Positions 18,659 through 27,545 of a stretch of DNA of 64,000 nt are shown one piece after another. This DNA is from Pseudobdellovibrionaceae bacterium (GTDB lineage Bacteria > Bdellovibrionota > Bdellovibrionia > Bdellovibrionales > Bdellovibrionaceae). A program made the translations under genes and the position numbers. Under the pieces are notes generated by a model, which saw only the letters and a program-made list of their open reading frames with translations, had not been told where the DNA came from and ran no database searches. How positions within the stretch are numbered: position 1 is the stretch's first letter; each line of letters begins with the position of its first letter. Location of the stretch: positions 1 through 64,000 of the forward strand of contig JABWCN010000006.1 of NCBI GenBank assembly GCA_013359135.1, read 5' to 3'.

Positions 18659-18722
18659 CTTGGACCCCTCCAGGATTGATTTTTCAAAGCCTCTTGGACC
18701 CCTCCACAGAGGCTTTTTTTTT
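18659..18722 (+). ncRNA. candidate small RNA 3' end with twin C-loop hairpins
   Basis: The 14-base sequence cttggacccctcca occurs at 18659-18672 and again at 18693-18706. Each copy can fold as TGGA-CCCC-TCCA, leaving a four-C loop, and each is flanked by further pairing bases (CC/GG around the first, GCCTC/GAGGC around the second). The second hairpin is extended into a terminator. Exposed C-rich loops are a known way for small RNAs to pair with ribosome-binding sites. The 5' end is not visible. It could instead be the attenuated leader of the downstream activator gene. Confidence 0.45.
18686..18722 (+). terminator. Rho-independent terminator upstream of sigma-54 activator
   Basis: 8-base stem (aaagcctc 18686-18693 with gaggcttt 18709-18716), apical CCCC hairpin, then a run of nine T. 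It lies 54 bases before the activator start. Confidence 0.85.
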
Positions 18723-18775
18723 GCCATTTCTTTGCTAGACACTTGTTTTAAAAGCGCGCAAAAATAAATACACAA

Positions 18776-20194
18776 ATGATGACGTTACAAAAAGTGAAAC
18801 ATATTCTTATCATAGAAAAAAACCCTGCAGTGGCAGAGAGTTTTACTTCTTATTTTTTTAAGAAAGATTTCATCTGTCATCTCTCCGCGAATCTGGAGGA
18901 TGGACTAAATTATTTGAAGACTAAACTTCTGCCTGGCTGTTTTGAACTTGGCCTCCTGATTTGCGAAATTGAAACTTTGGATCCCAAGGAATTAGTACAA
19001 CTTTCTGAACTCAAAGCTCTCTTGCCCGCAACCCCATTCATAGCTATTGTTGACGAAAAACTGAAGACTAAAGTAAGCCAAGTTCTTGATCATGGTTTTT
19101 TTCACTATCTAATAAGACCTTTTGAGTTTTCTCAGATAGTTCATCTTTTTGAACACGCCATCAACTATCAAATGATCAATAAAGAAATTTCTATTTTAAA
19201 AAAAGAACTTCTAAGCAAAAATACATTCCAAGGTGTCATCGGTAGAAGCTCTTCCATGAGAAAAGTTTTTGAACTTATAAAGCAAGTAGCTCCCTCGACA
19301 GCAAACATACTCATTCAAGGTCCAACTGGAAGTGGCAAAGAAGTCATAGCTAGAGCTCTTCATAACTTGAGTGAACGAAAAGACAAACCTTTCGTTGCGA
19401 TTAACTGTTCTGCAATCCCAGAGAATTTACTAGAATCAGAACTCTTTGGCCATATCAAAGGAAGTTTCACAGGAGCTACACAAAATAAAAGAGGCCTTTT
19501 TGAAGAAGCAAATGGCGGCACTTTGTTCCTCGATGAAATTGGAGACTTTCCTCACAATCTTCAAGCAAAATTACTACGTGTTCTACAAGAAAGAACTGTG
19601 AGAGCTGTTGGAGATAATCATTTTAGACCTATTGATATTAGAATTATTTGTGCTACTCACAAAAATTTGAAAGATTTAATTATCAATCAACAGTTTCGCG
19701 ACGATTTGTATTACCGCTTAGCCGTCATTCCAGTTAACTTGCCTTCGTTAAGTGAAAGAACCGAAGATATTCCTCTTCTCGCGCACCACTTTTTAAGTAA
19801 ATTTGCGATATTAAATCACAAAGACATTTCTACTTTTTCTGAGCCTGCACTTAACTTTCTATATACTTACTCTTGGCCTGGTAATGTCAGAGAACTTGAA
19901 AATGCTATTGAACGAGCTGTAGTCCTGTGCAAAACTAGACAAATTGAATTAAAAGACATTCACTTCTCGGCGCTTGGAAGTAATGACATTATACTCTCAC
20001 AACTTGAGTCTGAGTTGCCAACCCTAGAACAATTAGAAAAACGTTATATTGAGTTTGTTTTAAAAAAAACTAACTACAAAAAAGAAAAAGCTGCCGAAAT
20101 TTTAGGTCTTAACCGAAAAACTCTTTATAGGAAAGAAAGAGACTATGGTTGGGACAAATTGCCCCAATCTTCATCTGACAATGAAATTATTTAG
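18776..20194 (+). CDS. sigma-54-dependent transcriptional activator, degenerate receiver
   Basis: A 472-residue NtrC-type activator. Residues 8-125 have a response-regulator fold, but its key residues are replaced: the acidic pair reads E14-K15, the phospho-acceptor position is Glu64 (LLICEIE), and the conserved Lys is Arg114 (LIRPFEF). The AAA+ domain is intact: Walker A GPTGSGKE at 182-189, the sigma-54 contact loop at 229-234 (GSFTGA instead of GAFTGA), Walker B LFLDEIG, and the FRDDLYYRL sensor region. The C-terminus holds a Fis-type helix-turn-helix (EKAAEILGLNRKTLYRK). It opens RNA polymerase-sigma-54 promoters and is probably not controlled by phosphorylation. Its targets are unknown. 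Confidence 0.9.
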   Translation: MMTLQKVKHILIIEKNPAVAESFTSYFFKKDFICHLSANLEDGLNYLKTKLLPGCFELGLLICEIETLDPKELVQLSELKALLPATPFIAIVDEKLKTKVSQVLDHGFFHYLIRPFEFSQIVHLFEHAINYQMINKEISILKKELLSKNTFQGVIGRSSSMRKVFELIKQVAPSTANILIQGPTGSGKEVIARALHNLSERKDKPFVAINCSAIPENLLESELFGHIKGSFTGATQNKRGLFEEANGGTLFLDEIGDFPHNLQAKLLRVLQERTVRAVGDNHFRPIDIRIICATHKNLKDLIINQQFRDDLYYRLAVIPVNLPSLSERTEDIPLLAHHFLSKFAILNHKDISTFSEPALNFLYTYSWPGNVRELENAIERAVVLCKTRQIELKDIHFSALGSNDIILSQLESELPTLEQLEKRYIEFVLKKTNYKKEKAAEILGLNRKTLYRKERDYGWDKLPQSSSDNEII

Positions 20195-20275
20195 TCTACA
20201 CTTGGTCTGATAAATGCTCTCTACGAATGGTGTCCGAACAAAAAAGTGACGACGACCATTATCAAGGAGTGATTT

Positions 20276-20671
20276 ATGAGAGCCACAAGTTTTTTTTCCA
20301 TATTATTTTTTATTGGTGCTGTGCTTTTACCAAAAGCAACAATGGCCGCACAAACAAGAGAAGTAGTGGTGGGGATAAACGAGGCGTTCATACCTGGAGG
20401 GTTTGACATCTATTCTGATACCTATGTTATAGCAAGCGGTATATTTCCAAACGGTTGTTATAAATGGAGTCGAGCAGATGTAAGGCATGTAGATGAATTT
20501 AATCATGAAATTAAATCCATCGCCAGCGTACAGCCTGGTATGTGCATAATGGTTCTAATTCCTTTTAATAAGGAAATCCGTCTCGGTAGATTCAATGCTG
20601 GCAAGCATTCCATTAAGTTTGTCAGTGGCGATGGTACTTTTATCGAGAAAACCATGGTAGTGGAAGAATAG
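20276..20671 (+). CDS. unknown exported protein
   Basis: A 131-residue protein with a clear signal peptide (hydrophobic core FFSILFFIGAVLL, cut after MAA or similar near residue 24) and an AAGGAG ribosome site. The mature part is a single beta-rich domain with two cysteines (NGCYKW and GMCIMV). I recognise no family. It has its own strong terminator. Confidence 0.65.
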   Translation: MRATSFFSILFFIGAVLLPKATMAAQTREVVVGINEAFIPGGFDIYSDTYVIASGIFPNGCYKWSRADVRHVDEFNHEIKSIASVQPGMCIMVLIPFNKEIRLGRFNAGKHSIKFVSGDGTFIEKTMVVEE

Positions 20672-20743
20672 TTTATGCTTCAATATAATGAAGCGAAAAA
20701 AATTCCAAAGAAGTGTGCCTTCGGCATCTATCTCTGGGAATGC

Positions 20744-20773
20744 AGCCCGGCCTCTGCCGGGCTTTCTTTTTTT
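20744..20773 (+). terminator. Rho-independent terminator
   Basis: 8-base GC-rich stem (agcccggc/gccgggct, 20744-20751 with 20756-20763), CTCT loop, then TTTCTTTTTTT. It ends the 131-residue gene and lies before the true start of the next gene. Two smaller hairpins (near 20679 and 20716) precede it. Confidence 0.92.
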
Positions 20774-20811
20774 GGTTTTCCGCTTATCTAATTTTTGAAT
20801 GGAGTCAAAAA

Positions 20812-22203
20812 ATGGTAATCGTTGTCGCTAAAATCTTTAGAATTTTTGTTTGTTTTTTTTCATCTGTAGTAATTTTTCTAATTTCTGCATGTAGCCAACG
20901 AGCAGCAACCAAATCAAGTAACTTTGTTGTTGGGTTGAATACAAAAAAAATTACGGAGCCTGTAATTCCAGCCCTAAGTCAAGAGAAATTTCAAAAAATA
21001 AATCAATACAAAATAACCACTTTTACTCAAAGTATTAACGACAGACCAATTTATAAGAGTTTCATCAAGCGTATATACACAATTGATGATACTAAGGAAG
21101 CAGCCTTCATTGCAGAGTATAGTGATCATAAAATTGATGACTCACTGAAAGAGATCTTTGAAAAGAAAGATTTATCTGAAGTAAAAAAGCAGATTTTAAA
21201 AAAATATCCCCAATTCAATCACAACAAGTGGTTTAAACTCGATTGGATTTATTATGCTTTTTCCAAAAAAATCACTCCTGTATATTTAGTTAAGAGTCTT
21301 TCTGAAAGTTTAGAGATGCAAGAGTTAATTCTTGACCACAAGCTAAACCAAATTAGCTCACAAAGAGTTGGCTCTTGCTTTAGTGATGTCTTAGTCAAGC
21401 TCTATCCCAGAGGCCCTAAATTAAGTACCCTAGAAAATGTAACCCTGAAGAATGTTGAGCTTGGAAATAGTATTAAAAATCAAATAATTACTGTAAACTC
21501 TAGTTCAAACATCAAAACAATAACTAAAAATGAAATTCTCTCTATCACTCCAGATGATCCAAGATTTGATCTTCTTCAAGTAAGCTATTTTTTACAGAAC
21601 TCCTTTGATTGGTTTGAAAAAGAATTTACCGCCAATATTCCTCTATCTCTAGAAGTAGAACTTAATGTTGGTGCTCCTGAAAAAACAAATACTTTTTTTT
21701 ACTACTCCAACAAAATACGCTTTGGCTCTGGCGATGAAGTTTACTACGCACAAATTGCTAAAGATCCCTCAATTATTATTCATGAAGGAAATCACGCTTT
21801 GATTGATAAAATTGCCAATCTTCCATTTCAAAATGAAGGTGGTTCCATCAATGAAGGTTTCGCTGATTTCTTAACTACTTTACAACTCAACAATCCTAAT
21901 CTTGGAGAAGTTGCCTACTTAAAGGGGCCATTTAAAAGAACCGTTAAAAACAGTGCTAAACTTTCTGATAAAAAAGGAAGTTTGTATGGAGACAGCTCGA
22001 TCGTCTCTGGTTTGTTCTGGCAACTCAAAGAGGAACTGGGTGACACAACCGCCGGTAAACTTGCCGTTGATACTTTGATATTGTTGGGACCAAAAACCAA
22101 TTTTAAGGATCTACAACAAAAGATAAACTTTATTGTTAACAAGTCTCTCCATGGTAAAACCCTTGAGCAGGCTCAATTAATTCTCAACACCAGAGGTTGG
22201 TAG
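20812..22203 (+). CDS. lipoprotein zinc metallopeptidase (HExxH)
   Basis: I place the start at the ATG at 20812: it has GGAG seven bases upstream, and the longer frame would begin before the preceding terminator. The resulting 463-residue protein begins MVIVVAKIFRIFVCF and has a lipobox ending LISAC, so it is a lipoprotein. The peptidase signature HEGNH is at residues 324-328, with a likely third zinc ligand Glu348 in NEGFADFL, the gluzincin pattern. The N-terminal half is not recognised. Active enzymes of this kind cleave proteins or peptides outside the inner membrane; the substrate is unknown. Confidence 0.8.
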   Translation: MVIVVAKIFRIFVCFFSSVVIFLISACSQRAATKSSNFVVGLNTKKITEPVIPALSQEKFQKINQYKITTFTQSINDRPIYKSFIKRIYTIDDTKEAAFIAEYSDHKIDDSLKEIFEKKDLSEVKKQILKKYPQFNHNKWFKLDWIYYAFSKKITPVYLVKSLSESLEMQELILDHKLNQISSQRVGSCFSDVLVKLYPRGPKLSTLENVTLKNVELGNSIKNQIITVNSSSNIKTITKNEILSITPDDPRFDLLQVSYFLQNSFDWFEKEFTANIPLSLEVELNVGAPEKTNTFFYYSNKIRFGSGDEVYYAQIAKDPSIIIHEGNHALIDKIANLPFQNEGGSINEGFADFLTTLQLNNPNLGEVAYLKGPFKRTVKNSAKLSDKKGSLYGDSSIVSGLFWQLKEELGDTTAGKLAVDTLILLGPKTNFKDLQQKINFIVNKSLHGKTLEQAQLILNTRGW

Positions 22204-22222
22204 TTTAAATATCATATTATTT

Positions 22223-23218
22223 TCAGTAAAACTTAAAACAACTTCTTCTCTGATTCTTTTTTGTTTGTTCAAGTGTTTGTGATATGATTTTTTCACCAAT
22301 AGGCTCAATCATCAGTTCAGGGTGAAATTGGACTAATAGAGCTTTTCCATGCTTATCTTCAAGCGCCTCAACCACTCCATCTTCACTTAATGCTGCTATC
22401 TCTAGTGGGCCATCATGATGAAATTGCACTGACTGGTGATGAATTGACTTAACATTGACATTTTTATCGACTCCAACGGCCAAAGACAACATTTGGTTTC
22501 TTGTCGGTTTAAAAACTAAAGCGTGATAATCATTTTGATGTTTTATGGGATTCAAAATTTGAAATGGAATATCTTGAATAAGTTTATACCCTAAAGCAAC
22601 CGCAGTTAGCTGCGCGCCCCTGCATATTCCAAAGATGAACCCCTTTCCGCGACGATAATAGTTTTGTATAAAACTAATTTCATGTTGATCTCTAACTGTT
22701 GATTGAGGATGAGAATGAAAATTTTTAGATTTATAATACTTTGGATCAACATCATCACCACCTAAAGCAAATGCGACAGGAAACTTATCTGCAACTAAAT
22801 CATAAAATTCTTGTTTTTCTTTCCCACTAAGAATTCCAACTATAGCGACTGGTAAAAGATAGGTTGAACGCTTGTCCTTGACCAAAATTTTACTAAGGTT
22901 ATTAACTCTCTCAGAGTTTTGAGTGTAGTCTTGTGCTCGATTTGCAAGTAATAAAACCTTGCTCCCTGTCATCTCTAATGGATAAAACCTTGAAGAACCA
23001 AGGTCAATTTTCGCATCCCACAATAACTCTGCTAACTCAGGGGTTGTATCGATCAGCCGTAGATATTGAGCTACTACTTGTTGAGGAGTCTTGCCTTCTT
23101 TGACTGGTATTAGAAAGGGTCTTGGCCAGTTATCACTATGCCACTCCATTAACTGTAACTTGGCATGAGCTGAAATAACTAAAAAAATAAAAAATGCTAA
23201 AATACGAACATAAATCAT
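22223..23218 (-). CDS. exported class I glutamine amidotransferase (peptidase C26-like)
   Basis: About 331 residues from the ATG at 23218; a TTG ten codons upstream is possible, but the ATG gives a clean signal peptide (MIYVRILAFFIFLVISAHA). The C-terminal 230 residues are a class I glutamine amidotransferase fold with FALGGDDVDP, the nucleophile elbow FGICRGAQL, a HHQSVQF stretch, and the His-Pro-Glu end of the triad in QFHPEL. The triad is complete. The closest group is gamma-glutamyl hydrolase (PuuD-like). An exported form is unusual, and its substrate may be a gamma-glutamyl compound in the periplasm. Confidence 0.8.
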   Translation of the reverse strand: MIYVRILAFFIFLVISAHAKLQLMEWHSDNWPRPFLIPVKEGKTPQQVVAQYLRLIDTTPELAELLWDAKIDLGSSRFYPLEMTGSKVLLLANRAQDYTQNSERVNNLSKILVKDKRSTYLLPVAIVGILSGKEKQEFYDLVADKFPVAFALGGDDVDPKYYKSKNFHSHPQSTVRDQHEISFIQNYYRRGKGFIFGICRGAQLTAVALGYKLIQDIPFQILNPIKHQNDYHALVFKPTRNQMLSLAVGVDKNVNVKSIHHQSVQFHHDGPLEIAALSEDGVVEALEDKHGKALLVQFHPELMIEPIGEKIISQTLEQTKKNQRRSCFKFY

Positions 23219-23357
23219 CAGGTTGATAAATATCAAAAAAGAAGCCAACTGAGCTTCATTTTATTAACTTTAGAAATAAAAAAATGTTCAATTTTATGAC
23301 ACTTTTAAAAAATATTGATATTTATTTCAACGCTTCTGAACAATAACTCTCTAGTTT

Positions 23358-24611
23358 TTATGATTTTCTGGAAATACTTGCGCCTAATTTGCCTAGTTTA
23401 ATTTCCATCTTTTCATAACCACGATCTAAGTGATAAATCCTATTGATCGTCGTTTCGCCCTTGGCTACAAGTCCAGCCAAAACCAAGCAAGCGCTAGCTC
23501 TTAAATCCGTAGCCATTACTGGAGCACCAGTTAAACCATTGGGGTTTCCCCTGACCACTGCCACTCGAGATTTGGGTGTTATATCTGCTCCAAGTCTCAT
23601 CAACTCTTGAACGTGCATAAAGCGATTTTCAAAAACAGTTTCAGAGATTACACTGGTTCCATTTGCTACAGTCATTAACGACATAAACTGTGCCTGTAGA
23701 TCAGTAGGAAACTGAGGGTATGGAGAGGTTGTGATATCCACGGCATCCCACTGTTTCAGTGGTTGCACCGTTACAGAACTTGCTGTCGTAGAAATTTTAA
23801 AACCAGCTTCTTTGAGTTTGAAAATTAAAGATTCAATGTGGTGTGGAACACAGTCCATGACAGTTACCTCACCACCAGTAATAGCTCCAGCAATTAATAA
23901 AGTTCCAGCTTCAATACGATCAGGCATTACAGAGTGTGAGGCTGGTTTTAACTTCTCAACTCCTTCAATTTTCATAACAGCAGTGCCATGGCCTGAAATT
24001 TTAGCTCCCATTTTATTTAAATACTCAGCTAAATCAATAATCTCTGGCTCTTTAGCTACATTTTCTAAAATTGTCGTACCTTCAGCAAGAGTTGCTGCCA
24101 TCATCACATTTTCTGTTCCACCCACGGTTATGTTCTCAAATAAAAATGTCGTTCCTCTAAGTTTTTTTGCTTTAGCTCGTACATAACCTTCTTTAAGTTC
24201 AATTTCTGCACCCAACGCTTTCATTCCTTCGATGTGTAAGTCGATAGGTCTTGAGCCAATAGCACAACCTCCAGGTAGTGACACTACGGCCTCGCCATAC
24301 TTAGCTAACATTGGACCCAGGCACAAAATACTTGCACGCATTTTTCTGACTAGATCATAACTTGCTTCCATGCTTTTTAGAGATCCTGAATGTACCAAAA
24401 AATCTTGTCCATTGCGTTCACAATGAATCCCAAGACTGGCCAACAACTCACTTGTAGATTGAATATCCTTAAGATCAGGCACGTTTTGAAATTGGTGTGT
24501 TCCTTCTGCTAGAATAGTTGAAAATAAAACTTTCAAAGCTGAATTCTTTGCGCCACTAGTTCTAACTTCTCCGTTTAAAGTTTTTCCACCGACAACTACC
24601 ATTTTATCCAT
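23358..24611 (-). CDS. murA: UDP-N-acetylglucosamine 1-carboxyvinyltransferase
   Basis: A 417-residue enzyme of the EPSP-synthase fold that adds enolpyruvate to UDP-GlcNAc, the first committed step of peptidoglycan synthesis. KNSALK is at residues 22-27 (catalytic Lys22), and the active-site loop PGGCAIGSRP has Cys116, the residue alkylated by fosfomycin. The length is normal. It is the last gene of the prfA-prmC-murA operon, 15 bases after prmC. Confidence 0.97.
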   Translation of the reverse strand: MDKMVVVGGKTLNGEVRTSGAKNSALKVLFSTILAEGTHQFQNVPDLKDIQSTSELLASLGIHCERNGQDFLVHSGSLKSMEASYDLVRKMRASILCLGPMLAKYGEAVVSLPGGCAIGSRPIDLHIEGMKALGAEIELKEGYVRAKAKKLRGTTFLFENITVGGTENVMMAATLAEGTTILENVAKEPEIIDLAEYLNKMGAKISGHGTAVMKIEGVEKLKPASHSVMPDRIEAGTLLIAGAITGGEVTVMDCVPHHIESLIFKLKEAGFKISTTASSVTVQPLKQWDAVDITTSPYPQFPTDLQAQFMSLMTVANGTSVISETVFENRFMHVQELMRLGADITPKSRVAVVRGNPNGLTGAPVMATDLRASACLVLAGLVAKGETTINRIYHLDRGYEKMEIKLGKLGASISRKS

Positions 24612-24626
24612 AAACTATTCCTATTT

Positions 24627-25508
24627 TTATTTCGTTAACTTTAGAAATCTATCTTTACCACTCAGATCTTTCAAGACTTCAATTTTTGAATAAAGTTGCC
24701 ATTCATTCACTCTACTTTTTAACTCTTCACCTTGCTTATAACCAATCTCAAAAAGAAAAATACCTTTTGGCTTTAAAGCTTGAAAATACTTTTTGGCCCA
24801 TGAAAGAATAAAGTACAATCCACGTTCATCTGCAAATAAAGCCATTGATGGCTCAAACTTTAAAACTTCACCAGAAAGCTCAGGATCATTTTTCTCAATG
24901 TAAGGAGGATTGGAAATTATCAAATCAAAAGAACTACCTATTTGCCCAAGGATTTGTTCTGAATTTTCAGCATCAACAAGAAGACTAGTAAATCTAGATT
25001 GTGTTTCTGTCTCCAAAATTGAATTCGCGTTTTGCCTAAGAATGTCTATTGCTTCAGCTGACTTTTCTACTGCAAAAATCTGTGCCTGAGGATACTCCTT
25101 GGCCAATGAAATACCAATACAACCAGACCCAGAAGCTAAATCTAAAACTTTTAAATCTTCTGTTTTATCTAATGATAAGTTTCCCAGAAATTCTATGGCA
25201 AGCTCTACTAATGTTTCTGTTTCGGGCCTTGGAATTAAAACTGCTGGTGTAACTTTAAAGGTAGATTTATAAAACTCTTTTTCCCCAACAATGTAAGCCA
25301 AAGGCTCTCCTTGAGAACGACGTTTTACAAACTCTCTTAGTTTTTCTAATTCAACTTCTTTTAACGGTTGATCAAATTTTAAATAGAGTTGGATTCGCTC
25401 AATTCCAAGACCATAAGCCAATAGCAACTCGGCATCTAATCTTGGTGTTTCAAAACTTTTTTGCTTGAAGAAGTTGATGGTTTTATCCAGGACTTCTTTT
25501 AATATCAT
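24627..25508 (-). CDS. prmC: release factor glutamine methyltransferase
   Basis: A 293-residue S-adenosylmethionine-dependent methyltransferase that methylates the Gln of the GGQ motif of release factors. It shows an N-terminal helical domain, then the SAM-binding site [13 protein letters not shown] and the catalytic NPPY motif in IISNPPYIE. It overlaps the stop of prfA by four bases, so enzyme and substrate are encoded together. Confidence 0.96.
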   Translation of the reverse strand: MILKEVLDKTINFFKQKSFETPRLDAELLLAYGLGIERIQLYLKFDQPLKEVELEKLREFVKRRSQGEPLAYIVGEKEFYKSTFKVTPAVLIPRPETETLVELAIEFLGNLSLDKTEDLKVLDLASGSGCIGISLAKEYPQAQIFAVEKSAEAIDILRQNANSILETETQSRFTSLLVDAENSEQILGQIGSSFDLIISNPPYIEKNDPELSGEVLKFEPSMALFADERGLYFILSWAKKYFQALKPKGIFLFEIGYKQGEELKSRVNEWQLYSKIEVLKDLSGKDRFLKLTK

Positions 25509-26581
25509 GATCCGCTCGTTTGTTTTTTCAAAGCCTCAGCTTGATAATGGGCGCTAAGAGCATCAATAAGTATTTCCATCGATCCACTCATAATTTCAGG
25601 CAATTGATGAGAGGTCAAACCTATTCTATGATCAGTAACTCGAGTTTGAGGAAAATTATAAGTACGGATTCGCTCTGATCTGTCTCCAGTTCCAATCTGA
25701 TCTAAGCGAGTGTCACTAGCTTCTTTGCGAACTTTTTCTTCTTCAAGCTGCTGTAACTTAGCATACAAAATTTGAAAAGCACGCTCTCTATTTGAAGTCT
25801 GAGATTTACCCTCTTGGCAATGTACAATAATGCCCGTAGGTAAGTGCACTACCCGAACTGCCGACTCAGTTCTATTTACCGACTGACCACCAGCCCCACT
25901 GGCTCTCATCACATCAATTCGGATTTCATTCATATTAATTTTCACTTCGCTTTGTTCCACTTCAGGAATAACAGCAACAGTCACCGTAGAGGTATGAACT
26001 CGTCCAGCGGCTTCAGTTTTAGGAACACGCTGCACTCGATGAACTCCACTTTCAAACTTTAACTTACTGTAAACACTGTCGCCAGCAATAGTAGCAATAA
26101 CTTCCTTTGCTCCACCAACATTACCATCAGCATAGGAAAGTAACTCTACTTTCCATCCCATTTTAGAAGCGTAATGGCCATAGGCTCTGTATAACTCATC
26201 AGCAAAAAGAGAAGCTTCATCTCCACCTGCTCCAGCACGAATTTCCAAAATGATATTTTTTTCGTCGTTGGGATCTTTTGGAATTAATAAAATTTTAAGA
26301 TTATCTTCAATTGTTGGAATCGCCGTCTCGAGCTCTCTTATTTCTTCTCTGATCAGTTCTTTCATTTCCTGATCCGATTCGGCAGTTAGTAGTTCTTTGC
26401 TAGACCTCAAAGACTTTACCTTTGTTTTATAGTCTCTATAAACAACAACAACCTTTTCAAGATCAGCAAGTTCTTTCATTAAGGAACGATATTGCTTCTG
26501 ATCTGAAGCAATATCAGGCCTTTGTAAAGACATATTCACTTGTTCATAGCGTGATTCAACTTCATCTAATTTTGAAAACAT
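25505..26581 (-). CDS. prfA: peptide chain release factor 1
   Basis: A 358-residue class I release factor for UAA/UAG stops. The GGQ motif appears in [17 protein letters not shown], and a [11 protein letters not shown] stretch precedes it. The tripeptide anticodon region has the RF1-type P-x-[18 protein letters not shown] is seen. The lack of a programmed frameshift also argues for RF1 rather than RF2. It is the first gene of a three-gene operon with prmC and murA. Confidence 0.96.
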   Translation of the reverse strand: MFSKLDEVESRYEQVNMSLQRPDIASDQKQYRSLMKELADLEKVVVVYRDYKTKVKSLRSSKELLTAESDQEMKELIREEIRELETAIPTIEDNLKILLIPKDPNDEKNIILEIRAGAGGDEASLFADELYRAYGHYASKMGWKVELLSYADGNVGGAKEVIATIAGDSVYSKLKFESGVHRVQRVPKTEAAGRVHTSTVTVAVIPEVEQSEVKINMNEIRIDVMRASGAGGQSVNRTESAVRVVHLPTGIIVHCQEGKSQTSNRERAFQILYAKLQQLEEEKVRKEASDTRLDQIGTGDRSERIRTYNFPQTRVTDHRIGLTSHQLPEIMSGSMEILIDALSAHYQAEALKKQTSGS

Positions 26582-26627
26582 ATACTTCCTATGGATTGGA
26601 AAAAAAATCGTAAACCTAGGGTAGAAT

Positions 26628-26663
26628 TAAAAAAAAATGCGGCTAGAACAACTAACCGCATTT
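26628..26663 (-). terminator. Rho-independent terminator of rpmE
   Basis: 8-base stem (aaatgcgg 26635-26642 with ccgcattt 26656-26663), 13-base loop. On the minus strand it is followed by a run of T. It separates rpmE from prfA. Confidence 0.88.
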
Positions 26664-26685
26664 GACAAAGAAAACCTGAAAATAA

Positions 26686-26937
26686 CTATTTTGTTTGAGC
26701 GCCGTATTTCTTTTTAAATTTATCGATACGACCTTCAGTATCTAGAACTCTTTGTTTTCCAGTATAGAAAGGGTGTGAAGCTGAAGAGATCTCTACTTTA
26801 ATTAAAGGATACTCTTTGCCGTCTTCCCATTTTATAGTTTCTTTAGAAGTTAAAGTTGTTGTGCCTAAAAACGCAAAATCACAAGAGATGTCTTTAAAAA
26901 CAACTGTATTAATTTTAGGGTGAAGATTTTCTTTCAT
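26686..26937 (-). CDS. rpmE: 50S ribosomal protein L31 type B
   Basis: An 83-residue ribosomal protein. It starts [16 protein letters not shown] and contains the [13 protein letters not shown] signature. The zinc-binding Cys residues of type A L31 are absent, which makes it the zinc-independent type B form that several bacteria use under zinc shortage. No type A copy is in the window. It has a GAGGT ribosome site and its own terminator. Confidence 0.93.
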   Translation of the reverse strand: MKENLHPKINTVVFKDISCDFAFLGTTTLTSKETIKWEDGKEYPLIKVEISSASHPFYTGKQRVLDTEGRIDKFKKKYGAQTK

Positions 26938-27077
26938 TTTTTACCTCATTAAATTTAAATAAAAAAACAATATAAGCTTGAATGCTTTAGCATGTCAAAA
27001 TCCCTTTGTCGAGCTAAATTTTTAAGCATGAAGAGTTTTTTATTGTGATTTTAACTTATTGAAATAACTAAGTATTT

Positions 27078-27545
27078 TTAATGTTTTTTAGAGCAAAAAC
27101 TATCCAAACTTTCAATAGCTTTCTGGGCCTCAAAGCTGGGTTTTTTAATTTTTAAGGTATGGTTTTCATCCTCAAGTAAAATTTGGTTTTTTAACTTTTC
27201 ACACCTTATCTTTAAATCTGTCATTTCTTTGGGCAGATTTTCTGCTAGCTCAAATAAAGGACTAAAGCTATACACAAAAGACAGCAAGACTTCTTCCTCA
27301 GCGGGTCCTTTTACTGGAAATTTCTCTTTAAACTGTTTTAGTTTTTCTTTCCACTCTTGATTCAGCTCTTCAACATGTTTTACCGCTTGAGTTATCTCTG
27401 AATCCTGAGATAAATAGCTAATAAAATTTTCCACTCGTTTATTTAAGTTTTCTTTGAATAAGCTCAATGAAGTCAAGTCGTCAGCTTTAACTACCTCAAC
27501 ACCAATTAAAAGAAGACAAAATGCAATGCAAACTATTTGCTTCAC
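27078..27545 (-). CDS. unknown exported coiled-coil protein
   Basis: I place the start at the GTG at 27545, since GGAGG lies six bases upstream and it overlaps the preceding stop as GTGA. The 155-residue product then begins MKQIVCIAFCLLLIGVEVVKA, a good signal peptide. The mature part is all helix with heptad-like charge patterns and two cysteines near the C-terminus (IRCEKL and SFCSKKH). Translationally coupled to the SLT-like gene, it is likely a periplasmic partner of that protein. Confidence 0.65.
   Translation of the reverse strand: MKQIVCIAFCLLLIGVEVVKADDLTSLSLFKENLNKRVENFISYLSQDSEITQAVKHVEELNQEWKEKLKQFKEKFPVKGPAEEEVLLSFVYSFSPLFELAENLPKEMTDLKIRCEKLKNQILLEDENHTLKIKKPSFEAQKAIESLDSFCSKKH

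Larger units (their letters stand above)
18251..18775. other. gene-poor interval with candidate plus-strand RNA
   Basis: A 525-base gap between divergent genes. It should hold the promoter of the TPR gene (minus) and of the sigma-54 activator (plus). It also holds two copies of a C-loop hairpin and a strong plus-strand terminator, although no plus-strand protein gene lies upstream for 8 kb. I see no convincing -24/-12 element. Confidence 0.6.

Noticed and set aside
20713-20811. Upstream extension of the lipoprotein metallopeptidase
   Set aside because: It spans a strong terminator and precedes the lipoprotein signal; the ATG at 20812 has a good ribosome site.
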